A DNA stretch of 64,000 bases from Hyphomicrobiales bacterium (GTDB taxonomy: Bacteria; Pseudomonadota; Alphaproteobacteria; Rhizobiales; NORP267): NCBI GenBank assembly GCA_021775875.1, contig JAJFHA010000017.1, forward strand, positions 1 to 64,000, in the 5' to 3' direction. Each line of letters opens with the position of its first letter. Position 1 is the first letter of the stretch. The notes beneath the pieces are model-generated. The model was not told the origin of the DNA and did not search any database. It saw only the letters and a list, made by a program, of their open reading frames with translations. Positions 1-7,883 of the stretch are shown piece after piece. The translations under genes were made by a program, and so were the position numbers.

Positions 1-1610
1 TTACAGCAACCGGTGCCGTTAGGGGCGGTTTACAAGGCATTCGGGCCATTCAATTCGGCAATGGTGGCGTGACGGTCAATGCTGCATCCGTGACGGGTGA
101 TGCGGATGGAAATGGTATCGGTGAAGGCATTGACGTCGATAATGATGGAATGAGCGCGACCAGCATTACGGCTGTGGGCGCTGTTTCGGGCGCCACCGGC
201 ATTCTCATTCGTGACCGCGGTAACATGATTGCCACTACAATCACCACATATGGCGGGGTGACGGGTTCTAGCGGCACTGCGATTAATTTCCAGGGCGATG
301 GCAATGATGTACTAAATCTCGGTGGGGGGGCATTTATTACCGGCACTGTTGATATGGGCAATGGCAATGACAATATGGGTGGCACCAATCCCAACGACAT
401 TGATACTCTGAATGCACTTCCTGGCTTTAATGGCGTCGTGACGTTTGCTGACAGTTCTGGTGGCGACAGCAATATTCAATCAGCCCCTGAAAAGGTCAGT
501 TCGAACATTCTATTGATCAATGGAGGCACGACGGCAGTTGCTGTTGATCCAACCGGGTTTGCGACCTCCGGCTTGTTTTTGGGAGCTTTAACCAATTCGA
601 TCTTCAACATGATCGACAATAACAGTTCAGCGCCTCATTATAGTGCGTCCAGCCCTAGTGGAACAAGCTCGTATCAATATAGCTCAGGATCCCCCCGGTT
701 GGCTTCCAACTTTGGCGGACTACAGGAGGCCAAAGCAAGATCCAACATCTCTGCGTTCGACCAGTCGTCTGGCGAGGTGGTGTTTGGGGCCGAATGGTGG
801 GCTTCCAGCTTTGGCGGACTCCAGGAGGTCGCAGCAAGTGCCAACATCGCGGAGATCGACCATTCGTTTGGCGGGGTGATGTTTGGGGCCGAGAACGATA
901 TTGGCTATGGAAGGCTCGGCTTCTTCGGCGGCTTTGGTGTCAGCGATCTGGATCTGCAATTCGGTGCCGGTGGAACAGACATCGAGACCTTCTTCGGTGG
1001 GACCTATTGGAAATGGGACCATGGTTCCCACCGCATACACATGGCTTTAGCCGGCGGTTTTGTAAATCATGATTCAACCCGGATCATTGCGGGTGCTCCA
1101 ACGCCCATTGCTAATGGCGACTATAACGGGTGGTTCTTCTCGCCCTCAATAACATTTGCCACTCCCTTACCGATGTTCCCGATTCCTGCAATCACCAGTA
1201 TCAGAGCGAGTTATGCGGGGATGTGGCTGGAGAGCTATACAGAGACAGGAGCGGTTGCAAATTCGCTCACCGTCTCTGACCGGAATGTGCATCTCTTTAA
1301 TGCAAGAGCACAACTGGCGCTTCCAAATACCGTGATCAATGACAATGGTTCACACACGCAAATGGAACTTAGAATAGGTGTAGACGGCCAATGGGACGCA
1401 GGCAGTGATGCTGTAAATGTTGTCACCGGAGGCACAGCTATTATTTTTGATGCCAATTTGGATGACGACATCTCTGGCTTCATAGGTGCTTCTCTCACCC
1501 ATACTAACCCTGACAAGAGCTTCGCCGTTACCCTATCAGGTGAAGTACAGCCCAACTTTGATGGCGGCTTCGGAGCAATCGGTGAACTCAAAGCAACGAT
1601 TAAGTTCTGA
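1..1610 (+). CDS. Autotransporter barrel protein, 5' end outside window
   Basis: The frame is open from the left edge (first full codon at base 3) through the GTG at 69, so the gene starts upstream and the ORF-track start is only the first internal start codon. The first 140 residues are Gly/Asp/Asn-rich and low in complexity (GNGIGEGIDVDNDG), like beta-helical passengers of type V autotransporters. From about residue 270 of the tracked ORF the alternating aromatic pattern (YGRLGFFGGFGVSD, TFFGGTYWKWDHG) and the C-terminal Phe (ELKATIKF) fit an outer-membrane beta-barrel translocator. The linker holds a 33-aa tandem duplication, listed separately. Family assignment is good; the passenger's function cannot be read. 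Confidence 0.75.
   Translation, partial: TATGAVRGGLQGIRAIQFGNGGVTVNAASVTGDADGNGIGEGIDVDNDGMSATSITAVGAVSGATGILIRDRGNMIATTITTYGGVTGSSGTAINFQGDGNDVLNLGGGAFITGTVDMGNGNDNMGGTNPNDIDTLNALPGFNGVVTFADSSGGDSNIQSAPEKVSSNILLINGGTTAVAVDPTGFATSGLFLGALTNSIFNMIDNNSSAPHYSASSPSGTSSYQYSSGSPRLASNFGGLQEAKARSNISAFDQSSGEVVFGAEWWASSFGGLQEVAASANIAEIDHSFGGVMFGAENDIGYGRLGFFGGFGVSDLDLQFGAGGTDIETFFGGTYWKWDHGSHRIHMALAGGFVNHDSTRIIAGAPTPIANGDYNGWFFSPSITFATPLPMFPIPAITSIRASYAGMWLESYTETGAVANSLTVSDRNVHLFNARAQLALPNTVINDNGSHTQMELRIGVDGQWDAGSDAVNVVTGGTAIIFDANLDDDISGFIGASLTHTNPDKSFAVTLSGEVQPNFDGGFGAIGELKATIKF
702..899 (+). repeat. Two-copy 99-bp in-frame tandem duplication in the autotransporter
   Basis: Copies 702-800 and 801-899 encode ASNFGGLQEAKARSN... 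and ASSFGGLQEVAASAN..., each 33 residues and ending VVFGAEWW or VMFGAEND. The register is exactly 99 nt. The copies have diverged, so this is not an assembly echo. It sits where the passenger joins the barrel. Confidence 0.85.
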
Positions 1611-1845
1611 TATAAGTGTGAATATCTGTTGTCTGTCATATTGCTCAATAATTATCCTTCAAGCCGTCCAGAGTGTGACATGGCCCATTCGGTCACTAAG
1701 GGCTCCGAGTTGCCGTTCGTTGCAAATTAAACCAATGTCTCTTGTTGGCACAAAGCTGCCTTAGTTCGATTGTCGAGGATCGCGCGACACATCATTTGTT
1801 CAATATCCGCTCTGCGCAATGTGGATTTGGCAAACCGCACCTGCA

Positions 1846-2124
1846 ACAAATTCCCGCTTTCCTCCTTGGTTGCCAATCACAGGGTTTTTAGGCCATTTAA
1901 TGGTTCTACATAAGCGAGGTAGCATATGTGATTGCCTTTTCCTGATTCCATCCTCGATGGAACCGACAGGGAACCACAGACTCCAACTGAGCCTGGAACC
2001 ACATATATTTTTACAATTGTAGATAGCAAAACAAGCCCCCTAAGGGCCTGTTATAACGTTGCTTTTACAACCGGAAATATGGAGCGGGCGATGGGATTCG
2101 AACCCACGACCCCAACCTTGGCAA
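1846..2124. repeat. Left copy of the tRNA-Gly-linked direct repeat (att-like)
   Basis: This stretch matches 7977-8238 in the same orientation, with shared blocks such as CGCTTTCCTCC, ATATTTTTACAA, AAGGGCCTGTTATAACG and TTTTACAACCGGAAATATGG. The left copy carries about 22 extra bases near 1905-1935. It ends in a 3' tRNA-Gly fragment and includes the same terminator-like hairpin (AACAGGCCC/GGGGCTTGTT on the minus strand) as the intact locus. Divergence is appreciable, so the duplication is old. It marks the left boundary of an accessory segment. Confidence 0.75.
2080..2124 (-). pseudogene. 3' fragment of a tRNA-Gly(GCC) gene
   Basis: Read on the minus strand it gives the anticodon loop TTGCCAA, the T-arm GGGTTCGAATCCC and the acceptor end CGCCCGCTCCA, but the D arm and 5' acceptor strand are missing. 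Bases 5' of the loop (CTCCC) no longer pair with the 3' anticodon stem (GGTTG). This is the usual scar when an integrase recombines in the 3' half of a tRNA gene. The T arm is better paired than in the intact copy at 8192-8266, so it came from a slightly different tRNA-Gly allele. Confidence 0.75.
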
Positions 2125-2182
2125 GGGAGAGTTTGCGGTGTTCCGCTAGTGAGGGATATTCGAACATAATTGACGCGATTGA

Positions 2183-2260
2183 ACGAGATTGCCCGAAGTC
2201 GGGACTCGTAATGGGCCGAAGTGGGTGTGTAGGATTTCATTCAATTTAGCGCAATCTCGT
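2183..2260. repeat. 10-bp inverted repeat next to the tRNA fragment
   Basis: ACGAGATTGC at 2183-2192 is the exact reverse complement of GCAATCTCGT at 2251-2260. It lies just inside the left boundary of the accessory segment in a gene-free stretch (2125-2399). A recombinase arm site or part of a lost integrase locus are possibilities, but nothing in the sequence decides. I see no other gene or RNA in this gap. Confidence 0.35.
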
Positions 2261-2399
2261 CAAAAATCGTGTCGGGGCGTGAGTGGAACCGACGTGGAAC
2301 AGAAAGCAACTTTTTTCCAACTCTACTAATTGGAGGATACTCATTCGGTTAGAGCAACGGGTTCTGTTGATGTCTGCATTGCCGCTGATGTCAGACAGC

Positions 2400-3377
2400 T
2401 CAAGGTGTTTTCCTCTGACTCTGCCGTACCCCTTGCTCTAGCGCTTCCACTGCCTGATCCACCGTTTGTTCGACAATGTCGGCAGCGGACATAACGCCCC
2501 GGACAAGATCTACACCTTCGCCGGTCCAGACAGCGCGGATGGAAACGTCTTCCGGTGAAGTTCCAGAATAACGCTCACCTACAGTGTCTTGGGCGGCCGT
2601 CAGCTCCTCTTCCCGGCCATGCCATTCTTTGAAGAAATCGTTTTTCACCACTCGCCCAGGATAAATCTCCGGCCAGGGCGTGCCTCGGACGATATCGAAT
2701 ACACGGGTCTGTTCGGTGTCGTCGCCTCCTGCGGCTATGACTCGTGTCTTCAACGCATCGTTCCACAATGATTCAGTAGCCGCCGTGAAGCGGGTCCCCA
2801 TCAGGACTCCGGAGGCCCCGAGCGTTATTGCGGCAGCGAGCCCCCGACCGTCGGCAATTCCGCCGGCGGCAACAACTGGGATCGGAGCGACAGCATCCGA
2901 GACCGCCGGAACCAAACCCATCGTACCCCGCATCGTTCCAGAATGACCGCCCGCGTCACGGCCCTGTGCAATGATGATGTCCGCGCCGGCATCCGCCGCC
3001 TGTCGCGCCTGCGACAGGCTCTGAACCTGGCATATGAGTAAGCTACCAGCATCGTGGATCGCGCCGGCGTATGGTGAGGGATCGCCGAACGACAGCATAA
3101 CCACTGGTGGATGAGACGCCAGGGCAACATCGAGTGCTCCTGGATTTTTGTCGAGAGCCCAGAGGATCATACCTATACCAACGCGCGCATTTCCGGCTTC
3201 CGCAAATTCCCTCTTGATTGCATCAACATTGGCGTATCCGGACCCTATTAGCCCCAACCCGCCAGCATGAGTTACGGCAGCGGCAAGCCGACCGCCAGCT
3301 GCCGATCCCATGGGCGCAAGCAGAATCGGATGCTCGATTTCGAGCATTTCGGTCAACGTGGTTGAAATATTGGACAA
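2400..3377 (-). CDS. Nitronate monooxygenase family flavoprotein (copy 1)
   Basis: An FMN-dependent TIM-barrel enzyme of the NMO/2-nitropropane dioxygenase family, which oxidises alkyl nitronates to carbonyls and nitrite. Family marks are IEHPILLAPM near the N-terminus, the AQGRDAGGHSG segment carrying the presumed catalytic His, and the phosphate-binding VVAAGGIADGRG and ASGVLMGTRF stretches. I place the start at the TTG at 3377, eight bases after a perfect AGGAGG; this gives 325 aa aligned with its paralogue. The longer tracked ORF would read through a relic ORF. It is the last gene of the GST-led operon. Substrate is unknown: this family also includes enoyl reductase-like members. Confidence 0.85.
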   Translation of the reverse strand: MSNISTTLTEMLEIEHPILLAPMGSAAGGRLAAAVTHAGGLGLIGSGYANVDAIKREFAEAGNARVGIGMILWALDKNPGALDVALASHPPVVMLSFGDPSPYAGAIHDAGSLLICQVQSLSQARQAADAGADIIIAQGRDAGGHSGTMRGTMGLVPAVSDAVAPIPVVAAGGIADGRGLAAAITLGASGVLMGTRFTAATESLWNDALKTRVIAAGGDDTEQTRVFDIVRGTPWPEIYPGRVVKNDFFKEWHGREEELTAAQDTVGERYSGTSPEDVSIRAVWTGEGVDLVRGVMSAADIVEQTVDQAVEALEQGVRQSQRKTP

Positions 3378-3378
3378 A

Positions 3379-3447
3379 TTATAAAACCTCCTGTTGTGTG
3401 ACGACACTGCCGACTTTGCCGGTTGCTCCAAGGATAAGAATATTCAT
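3379..3447 (-). pseudogene. 22-codon N-terminal relic of an NmrA/SDR-type NAD(P)-binding gene
   Basis: A short ORF with its own AGGA ribosome site reads MNILILGATGKVGSVVTQ, then four more codons and TAA. The first strand plus GATGKVG is the classic dinucleotide-binding N-terminus of NmrA-like reductases, but the remaining some 250 residues are absent. Its last codons contain the AGGAGG that serves the next gene, whose TTG start is one base beyond the stop. I infer an internal deletion that fused the 5' end of a reductase gene to the nitronate monooxygenase. A real translated leader peptide is the alternative. Confidence 0.55.
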
Positions 3448-3522
3448 GTAATTTTTCCTAGTTGTTGTTGATGGTTAGAGGATGGTGGAGCCTCAAGCCC
3501 AATGTCGCGGTGGAAGATCGCC

Positions 3523-3927
3523 CTATGATGGAAATCCCGGATGTGGGTTGATTTGCTCAAGGCCTGATGACCAAGAAGGTTGTTCAGCCGCAAATATTCT
3601 AATCCGTTCGGCGACGTCCGGTTCTCCGTGCAGAGAACCCGCCGGAACAATCACTTTCGATCCATCGTCGCTGGACCAAGGAACGCCCGAACCGCATATC
3701 CGACAGAATGTTTTGGAGATACCCCGTCCCGGCACCTGATAGCTGACGATATCCTCAACGCCGCCGAGCCAGTTGAACCCGTCCGCGCCCACGAAAAGGT
3801 TTGATGCAAACGCGGACCCTGTGATCCGTCGGCATTGATCGCAACTGCAAAAGAACAGCTTGTCGAAGGCCTTGACGACCTCGAACGAGACCGCGCTGCA
3901 CAGGCAACTGCCTTTGATTTTCTGCAT
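3523..3927 (-). CDS. GFA/CENP-V family zinc protein
   Basis: A 134-aa member of the glutathione-dependent formaldehyde-activating (GFA) fold. Zinc-ligand motifs appear in the usual order: GSCLCSAV near residue 7, FCSCDQCRR near 27 and KTFCRICGSG near 73. Characterised Gfa was proposed to assist addition of formaldehyde to glutathione, while most homologues are uncharacterised, so the activity here is inference. It follows the second nitronate monooxygenase by four bases and shares an operon with a GST, which supports a glutathione link. Confidence 0.85.
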   Translation of the reverse strand: MQKIKGSCLCSAVSFEVVKAFDKLFFCSCDQCRRITGSAFASNLFVGADGFNWLGGVEDIVSYQVPGRGISKTFCRICGSGVPWSSDDGSKVIVPAGSLHGEPDVAERIRIFAAEQPSWSSGLEQINPHPGFPS

Positions 3928-3931
3928 CGTC

Positions 3932-4918
3932 TCAATCCTCCTCTATTGGGTCAGCAAGCCGCCCGATGCGCCACAAACGATCTTCAGCCTGCGAAATCAT
4001 TCCGTGAAGCGTGTCTTGCGCTGGTTCGATAGCCCGAATGAGATCAGCTGCCTCACCGACAATCACAGCGGCAACATCTGTGTCACCCGCCGCCGAAGCG
4101 GCCTCGAAACGAGCCTGCTCTTCCGAAAGGTTTTGCATGAGGCCGTCCATGTCCGCACTCCATCGCCGTGTGAAGGCATTGCGCATCGCGCGGAGGTTCC
4201 AGCCCGTTGGCCAGTCGAGACCACGCGCAATGTCGAATATGGAACTACGTTCGGTATCGTGACCAGAACCGCTAACGGCTGCTTGTTTGGCGTTGTCATT
4301 GGCGAGGGATTCGTTGCTGGAAAAGAAGGCAGTTCCACACAACACGCCCGAGGCCCCGAGCGCCAGAGCCGCAGCCAACCCACGACCATCGGCGATGCCT
4401 CCTGCCGCTATTACCGGTATTTCCTTCGCGATATCGACCACCGCCGGAACGAAAGGCAATGTCGCTCTGGTGCCGCCGTGTCCGCCCGCCTCGGTGCCCT
4501 GTGCCACAATGGCATCGACTCCAGCGTCGACAGCTTCGCGCGCTTGGTCCAGCGTCTGCACCTGAACGATAAACTTTGCCTGTCCGTCCCTAATTTTAGG
4601 GAGAAACGGCTTGAAATCGCCAAACGAGAGCATCAGTGCTGCAGGAGCACGATCGAGGACAAGATCGAGCAGATGGGACTGACGAGCCAGTGACCAAGTG
4701 ATAAAGCCCACCCCAATCCGCGCATCGCCCGCAGCGTCGAACTCACGTTCGAGCCAGTCGGCGTCACCATAACCGCCGCCGATCAGGCCCAAACCGCCCG
4801 CCCTGCTCACTACCGCCGCAAGCGCTCCGCCGCTGACACCCGCCATTGGTGCCAGCAGGACGGGATGTTCGATGCCGAACAGATCACAGAGAGGCGTGCG
4901 AATGGACATTTTGGTCAA
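3932..4918 (-). CDS. Nitronate monooxygenase family flavoprotein (copy 2)
   Basis: A paralogue of the gene at 2400-3377, aligned over its length: IEHPVLLAPMAGVSGG at the N-terminus, VAQGTEAGGHGG with the presumed catalytic His, and VIAAGGIADGRG and ASGVLCGTAFF for the FMN phosphate. The tracked start is TTG at 4918, overlapping the tautomerase stop as TTGA; an ATG three codons on (4909) is equally possible. The two copies differ clearly, so they are old paralogues, perhaps with different substrates. Family assignment is firm, substrate unknown. Confidence 0.85.
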   Translation of the reverse strand: MTKMSIRTPLCDLFGIEHPVLLAPMAGVSGGALAAVVSRAGGLGLIGGGYGDADWLEREFDAAGDARIGVGFITWSLARQSHLLDLVLDRAPAALMLSFGDFKPFLPKIRDGQAKFIVQVQTLDQAREAVDAGVDAIVAQGTEAGGHGGTRATLPFVPAVVDIAKEIPVIAAGGIADGRGLAAALALGASGVLCGTAFFSSNESLANDNAKQAAVSGSGHDTERSSIFDIARGLDWPTGWNLRAMRNAFTRRWSADMDGLMQNLSEEQARFEAASAAGDTDVAAVIVGEAADLIRAIEPAQDTLHGMISQAEDRLWRIGRLADPIEED

Positions 4919-5121
4919 CTCGCCGCTTCGCGTCGGTACTGTTCAACCGGCAGACCACCGATCCCCCAATCCTCAAGCGCAACTTCGTCGATTACGACAA
5001 AAGTCGTCGCCGGAGACTTGTCGAGAACCCGAACCAGTAAGTCGGTAACGCCGCTGATGAGTTCAGCCTTCTGATCGGAAGTAACGCCCTCCCGCGTTAC
5101 CTTGATGTTTACATAAGGCAT
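4915..5121 (-). CDS. 4-oxalocrotonate tautomerase family protein
   Basis: A 68-aa protein starting MPYVNIKVTREG. Removal of Met exposes Pro1, the catalytic base of this superfamily. The end (VVIDEVALEDWGIGG) matches the strand region that packs the active site of 4-OT subunits, which assemble as hexamers or dimers. The family interconverts enol and keto forms and some members dehalogenate. Here it could tautomerise nitroalkane/nitronate or enol intermediates for the adjoining monooxygenases; that is inference from operon position. Confidence 0.85.
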   Translation of the reverse strand: MPYVNIKVTREGVTSDQKAELISGVTDLLVRVLDKSPATTFVVIDEVALEDWGIGGLPVEQYRREAAS

Positions 5122-5133
5122 ATCGGTTTCCTT

Positions 5134-5508
5134 TCAGATCTCGCGTTCAGTGATTTGGAAAATCTTGGCCATTATCCGCCATGCGCCATCGGTTCGCACA
5201 AGGGTCAGGAAGTCGATGAAATCCTTCGTACCGATGGAACACCGCACACGGGCAAAGGCGGTGTTCTCACCCGCGAACTCTATGGACTCAATCACGTCAC
5301 GCCGGGGTTCATCGCGCGATGCTGGGGATACGCGCTTCGCCACCACCGGAAAATATTCATCCATCGTGCGATATAGAAGCGGCACCTCATCCGCCGTTGC
5401 GTAGATCGCTTTTGGATGAAACGCGATTTCCAGCTTTTCAATGTCGGCGTGATAGAGACCATCGAAATAGGTCTCCAGCACGCCGGTTACAGCGGCAAAC
5501 TCGTTCAT
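5134..5508 (-). CDS. NTF2-like (SnoaL/lumazine-binding type) protein
   Basis: A 124-aa protein if started at the ATG at 5508, which overlaps the GST stop as ATGA; the 33 residues before it in the ORF track look like GST shadow. The start MNEFAAVTGVLETYFDGLYHADIEKLEIAFHP and the later FLTLVRTDGAWRIMAKIF are typical of the NTF2-like cone fold used by SnoaL cyclases, ketosteroid isomerases and many small-molecule binding proteins. Substrate is not evident. Translational coupling to the GST indicates joint production. Confidence 0.75.
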   Translation of the reverse strand: MNEFAAVTGVLETYFDGLYHADIEKLEIAFHPKAIYATADEVPLLYRTMDEYFPVVAKRVSPASRDEPRRDVIESIEFAGENTAFARVRCSIGTKDFIDFLTLVRTDGAWRIMAKIFQITEREI

Positions 5509-6134
5509 GCCACCTGGCCCTGTTCGATGAGTCCTTCTGCGACCATTGCCTTGATCGATGCAGGACGAGCCGCAACACGCGACACGTAAGCACGGGTTTT
5601 CGGCCACGCGTCGAGGCTCACCCCGACAAAACCTGCCCAGTTGAGCACCACGAATGCATAGGCGTCCGCGACGGTGAAAGTGTCGCCGAGAAGAAAGGTG
5701 CGACCGTCTGCGAGACTTCGTTCGATATGCGCGGCGCGACGTCCGACACCGGCCTCGGCCTTCTGCCTTGCGTCACCTTCAAGTTCAGTACCTGAAAAGA
5801 ACGGACCGAAGGATTTATGCAGTTCTGACGATACGAAGTTGAGGGTTTCCTGAAGCCGAGTGCGCCCCAGCGTACCGTTTAGCGGCGCAAGCCCGGCATC
5901 GGGTGACTGATCGGCCAGATACTGCAGCACGGCAGAATTTTCCGTAATGATCTCACCCTCGTCGGTGACCAGAGCTGGAACATAGCCGTTCGGGCTGATT
6001 TTGCGGAAATCCTCGCCCGCTTCGGTCTTGCCCGCCTCGGTATCTGTCTTGTCGAGTTCAAACTGTATGCCGAGCTCGTTCAGGATGATGTGGGATGCCA
6101 TCGAACACGCACCGGTTTTGTAATACAACTTCAT
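5505..6134 (-). CDS. Glutathione S-transferase, beta-class-like
   Basis: First gene of the operon, 209 aa. The N-terminal thioredoxin-fold domain begins MKLYYKTGACSMASH, the bacterial GstA-type start with Cys10, which makes a mixed disulfide with glutathione in beta-class GSTs. NGYVPALV (cis-Pro) and ITENSAVLQYLAD are the glutathione-binding loops, and FTVADAYAFVVL in the C-terminal helical domain is the folding motif. I chose the ATG at 6134: GGAGGT sits eight bases upstream and itself contains the first ATG of the tracked ORF. It conjugates or reduces electrophiles with glutathione. Confidence 0.9.
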   Translation of the reverse strand: MKLYYKTGACSMASHIILNELGIQFELDKTDTEAGKTEAGEDFRKISPNGYVPALVTDEGEIITENSAVLQYLADQSPDAGLAPLNGTLGRTRLQETLNFVSSELHKSFGPFFSGTELEGDARQKAEAGVGRRAAHIERSLADGRTFLLGDTFTVADAYAFVVLNWAGFVGVSLDAWPKTRAYVSRVAARPASIKAMVAEGLIEQGQVA

Positions 6135-6173
6135 GAGAATTACCTCCATTCGATTGGTTGGTTCGTTGAACGA

Positions 6174-6224
6174 GAGATAGGATGCAGACTAACTGTTGAC
6201 AACCAAGTTTCCAATAGATACTTA
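6174..6224. promoter_or_regulatory. Divergent promoter/operator between GST operon and HxlR gene
   Basis: The imperfect palindrome GTTGACAAC lies at 6195-6203. On the plus strand it supplies a perfect -35 TTGACA (6196-6201) for the regulator, though no strong -10 follows. On the minus strand it supplies TTGTCA, then 17 bases and TATCTC (6174-6179) for the GST operon, leaving a leader of about 33 bases. A direct repeat AGTTAC (6232-6237 and 6251-6256) lies before the regulator start and could be its operator. All of this is prediction. Confidence 0.4.
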
Positions 6225-6260
6225 AATATCGAGTTACTTCAAAGAAACCTAGTTACCCAC

Positions 6261-6611
6261 ATGCCCCTCAAAGTCCGCAAGAACAGAAGCCCCAACCCAC
6301 CGCCGCCCTGTATGTTGACGCATTGCATGGCTGTGATCTCCGGCGCATGGGCGACCAACGTGATCTGGTCCCTACGCGCTGGCCCCCGCAGGTTTAATGA
6401 ATTGCGCGGTGACATACCCCCGATCTCTGCCAAGGTTCTGTCAACGCGGTTGAGCGAGTTGGAGCAACGCGGTGTGCTGAGCCGGAACGTTCAACCGACA
6501 TCACCGCCATCGGTGGAATACTCTCTGACGCAATTGGGCGCGGAACTCGTACCCGCGCTAGAAGCAATCGTGCAGGTCGGACACAGATTGAAGGCGATCG
6601 GCCATGAATGA
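6261..6611 (+). CDS. HxlR-family transcriptional regulator
   Basis: A 116-aa winged-helix repressor or activator. From the ATG at 6261 it has the HxlR layout: an N-terminal Cys (residue 17) ahead of the first helix, VISGAWATNVIWSL, the recognition-helix block RRFNELRGDIPPISAKVLSTRL, and the wing with PPSVEYSLTQLGAEL. The conserved Cys is a redox or electrophile sensor in studied relatives, and HxlR itself controls formaldehyde fixation genes in Bacillus. It is divergent from the GST operon and is its likely regulator. Earlier in-frame starts would add unrelated residues. Confidence 0.85.
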   Translation: MPLKVRKNRSPNPPPPCMLTHCMAVISGAWATNVIWSLRAGPRRFNELRGDIPPISAKVLSTRLSELEQRGVLSRNVQPTSPPSVEYSLTQLGAELVPALEAIVQVGHRLKAIGHE

Positions 6612-6890
6612 CGGTCGAAATTGATCCCATTATTTGCAATGCTACAGCAAAGCAACCGCTACCATTGGCGTGGGGTTTTTAGGAAAGTCATTTAGTGCTG
6701 AACGCATATTTCCAGACTAAAAGTGTCTGTTCTTTGCGCATTGCAGACGTTCGATCATTGTGTGGTATCGGTCAAAATGGGCTCGAAGTCGCCATTCATT
6801 GTAATTCAAAAAGTAACTGTTAATGGCACTTTGAATTGCCCCTAGAATTGTAGACACCTTGTCACCTAAAAATGAGGCAAGGAGAACAAC

Positions 6891-7883
6891 ATGGGCAAGC
6901 CACAATTTACAGAAGAATTGGAACACGCGTTCGTCCGGAGAGCTGTCAATGAAGGTGTATCGGACCTGCACATGATTGAACGGATCATGACAAGTCAGGT
7001 GTCGAAGTCGGTACAGCAGATGTTCGTCGAAAACCAAGATATGCATGGTCGAATGAGGATGCTTCGAAGCATTGCAATTGGCGAGCCTTTGGAGACTCGT
7101 CTCGAAGTTATAGAGCAATCCCGATACGATGAAATATGGGATGATGGCGAATTTCTCAAGACTAGCCATGCGCCACTCGCCATCGGCGATGTGATTGAAA
7201 CCATTGCTGGCGACACCACTCGTCGTTTCATCCTTTTAGGACAGCCTTGCGATCTTGCACTTCGAGGCGACGGCAAGCGTAGTGCACAGATTGGCCAGCT
7301 AGTGTCGTTCAGAAAAATCGCCAACGATCACCTCAAGAAAAGTACGGTCTACGCCGGGCGTAAAATCAATGACCTTCAGATAGGCAAAGGCGGCGGCTAT
7401 TTTCGGTTCGACTATCGTCAAGCTTCACCAGCCCAGTTGGAGGTCCTCGACTTAGCGACTTTCAATGAAGACGGAGTGGTAGCGGTCCAGAATGACCATG
7501 ACTTTAATGCAGCGCTTCTGCCAGGTCAGGCCAAGGGACTTAGAACCGCCAATAAGCTCTTAGAAAGAATCGTAAATGCGCAAAACAATGCTCAGGAAAA
7601 TCCTGATGAACTTAGAAAAGCCGATGCGCGTTGCAAGCTAACGCTAAGCTTCGATGGGCATTTCAAATCTGTCTGCACGCCGACCTTTTCAAAGAATTGC
7701 GAAGTGGCCAAGCTCGACTGGAACTTGAAGCGTACCAAACGACTCCGGTCACCATATGTCGACACCCTTATGGATCAACAGTTGGCTATTCTTAACCGCC
7801 GTGCACTTGAGCTTGGCTACCTCGATGAAACGGAAACGGTTACGGCGGATTGCGGCACCGAGCACCCATCGGCGGTCAACTAA
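6891..7883 (+). CDS. Unrecognised 330-aa cytoplasmic protein
   Basis: I do not recognise this protein with confidence. It starts at an ATG behind AAGGAG, and an in-frame stop lies just upstream, so the start is good. There is no signal peptide or membrane segment. The N-terminal 90 residues are helical and charged. A middle beta-rich part contains FILLGQPCDLALRGDGKR, a conserved-looking Cys/Asp segment. The C-terminal third is mixed and basic (RTKRLRSPYVDTLMDQQ). It is the gene next to the tRNA-Gly boundary, a usual place for accessory cargo. The gap before it (6612-6890) holds only weak promoter-like sequence (TAGAAT at 6843-6848). Confidence 0.6.
   Translation: MGKPQFTEELEHAFVRRAVNEGVSDLHMIERIMTSQVSKSVQQMFVENQDMHGRMRMLRSIAIGEPLETRLEVIEQSRYDEIWDDGEFLKTSHAPLAIGDVIETIAGDTTRRFILLGQPCDLALRGDGKRSAQIGQLVSFRKIANDHLKKSTVYAGRKINDLQIGKGGGYFRFDYRQASPAQLEVLDLATFNEDGVVAVQNDHDFNAALLPGQAKGLRTANKLLERIVNAQNNAQENPDELRKADARCKLTLSFDGHFKSVCTPTFSKNCEVAKLDWNLKRTKRLRSPYVDTLMDQQLAILNRRALELGYLDETETVTADCGTEHPSAVN

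Noticed and set aside
2040-2249. Short ORFs such as 2040-2240 (minus) and 1932-2249 (plus)
   Set aside because: They translate the tRNA fragment and repeat (GRGFESHRPL-type tRNA read-through), not a protein gene.
3860-4693. 277-aa plus-strand ORF
   Set aside because: It is antisense to the GFA and second nitronate monooxygenase genes, whose frames carry clear motifs; it lacks a ribosome site and recognisable domain.
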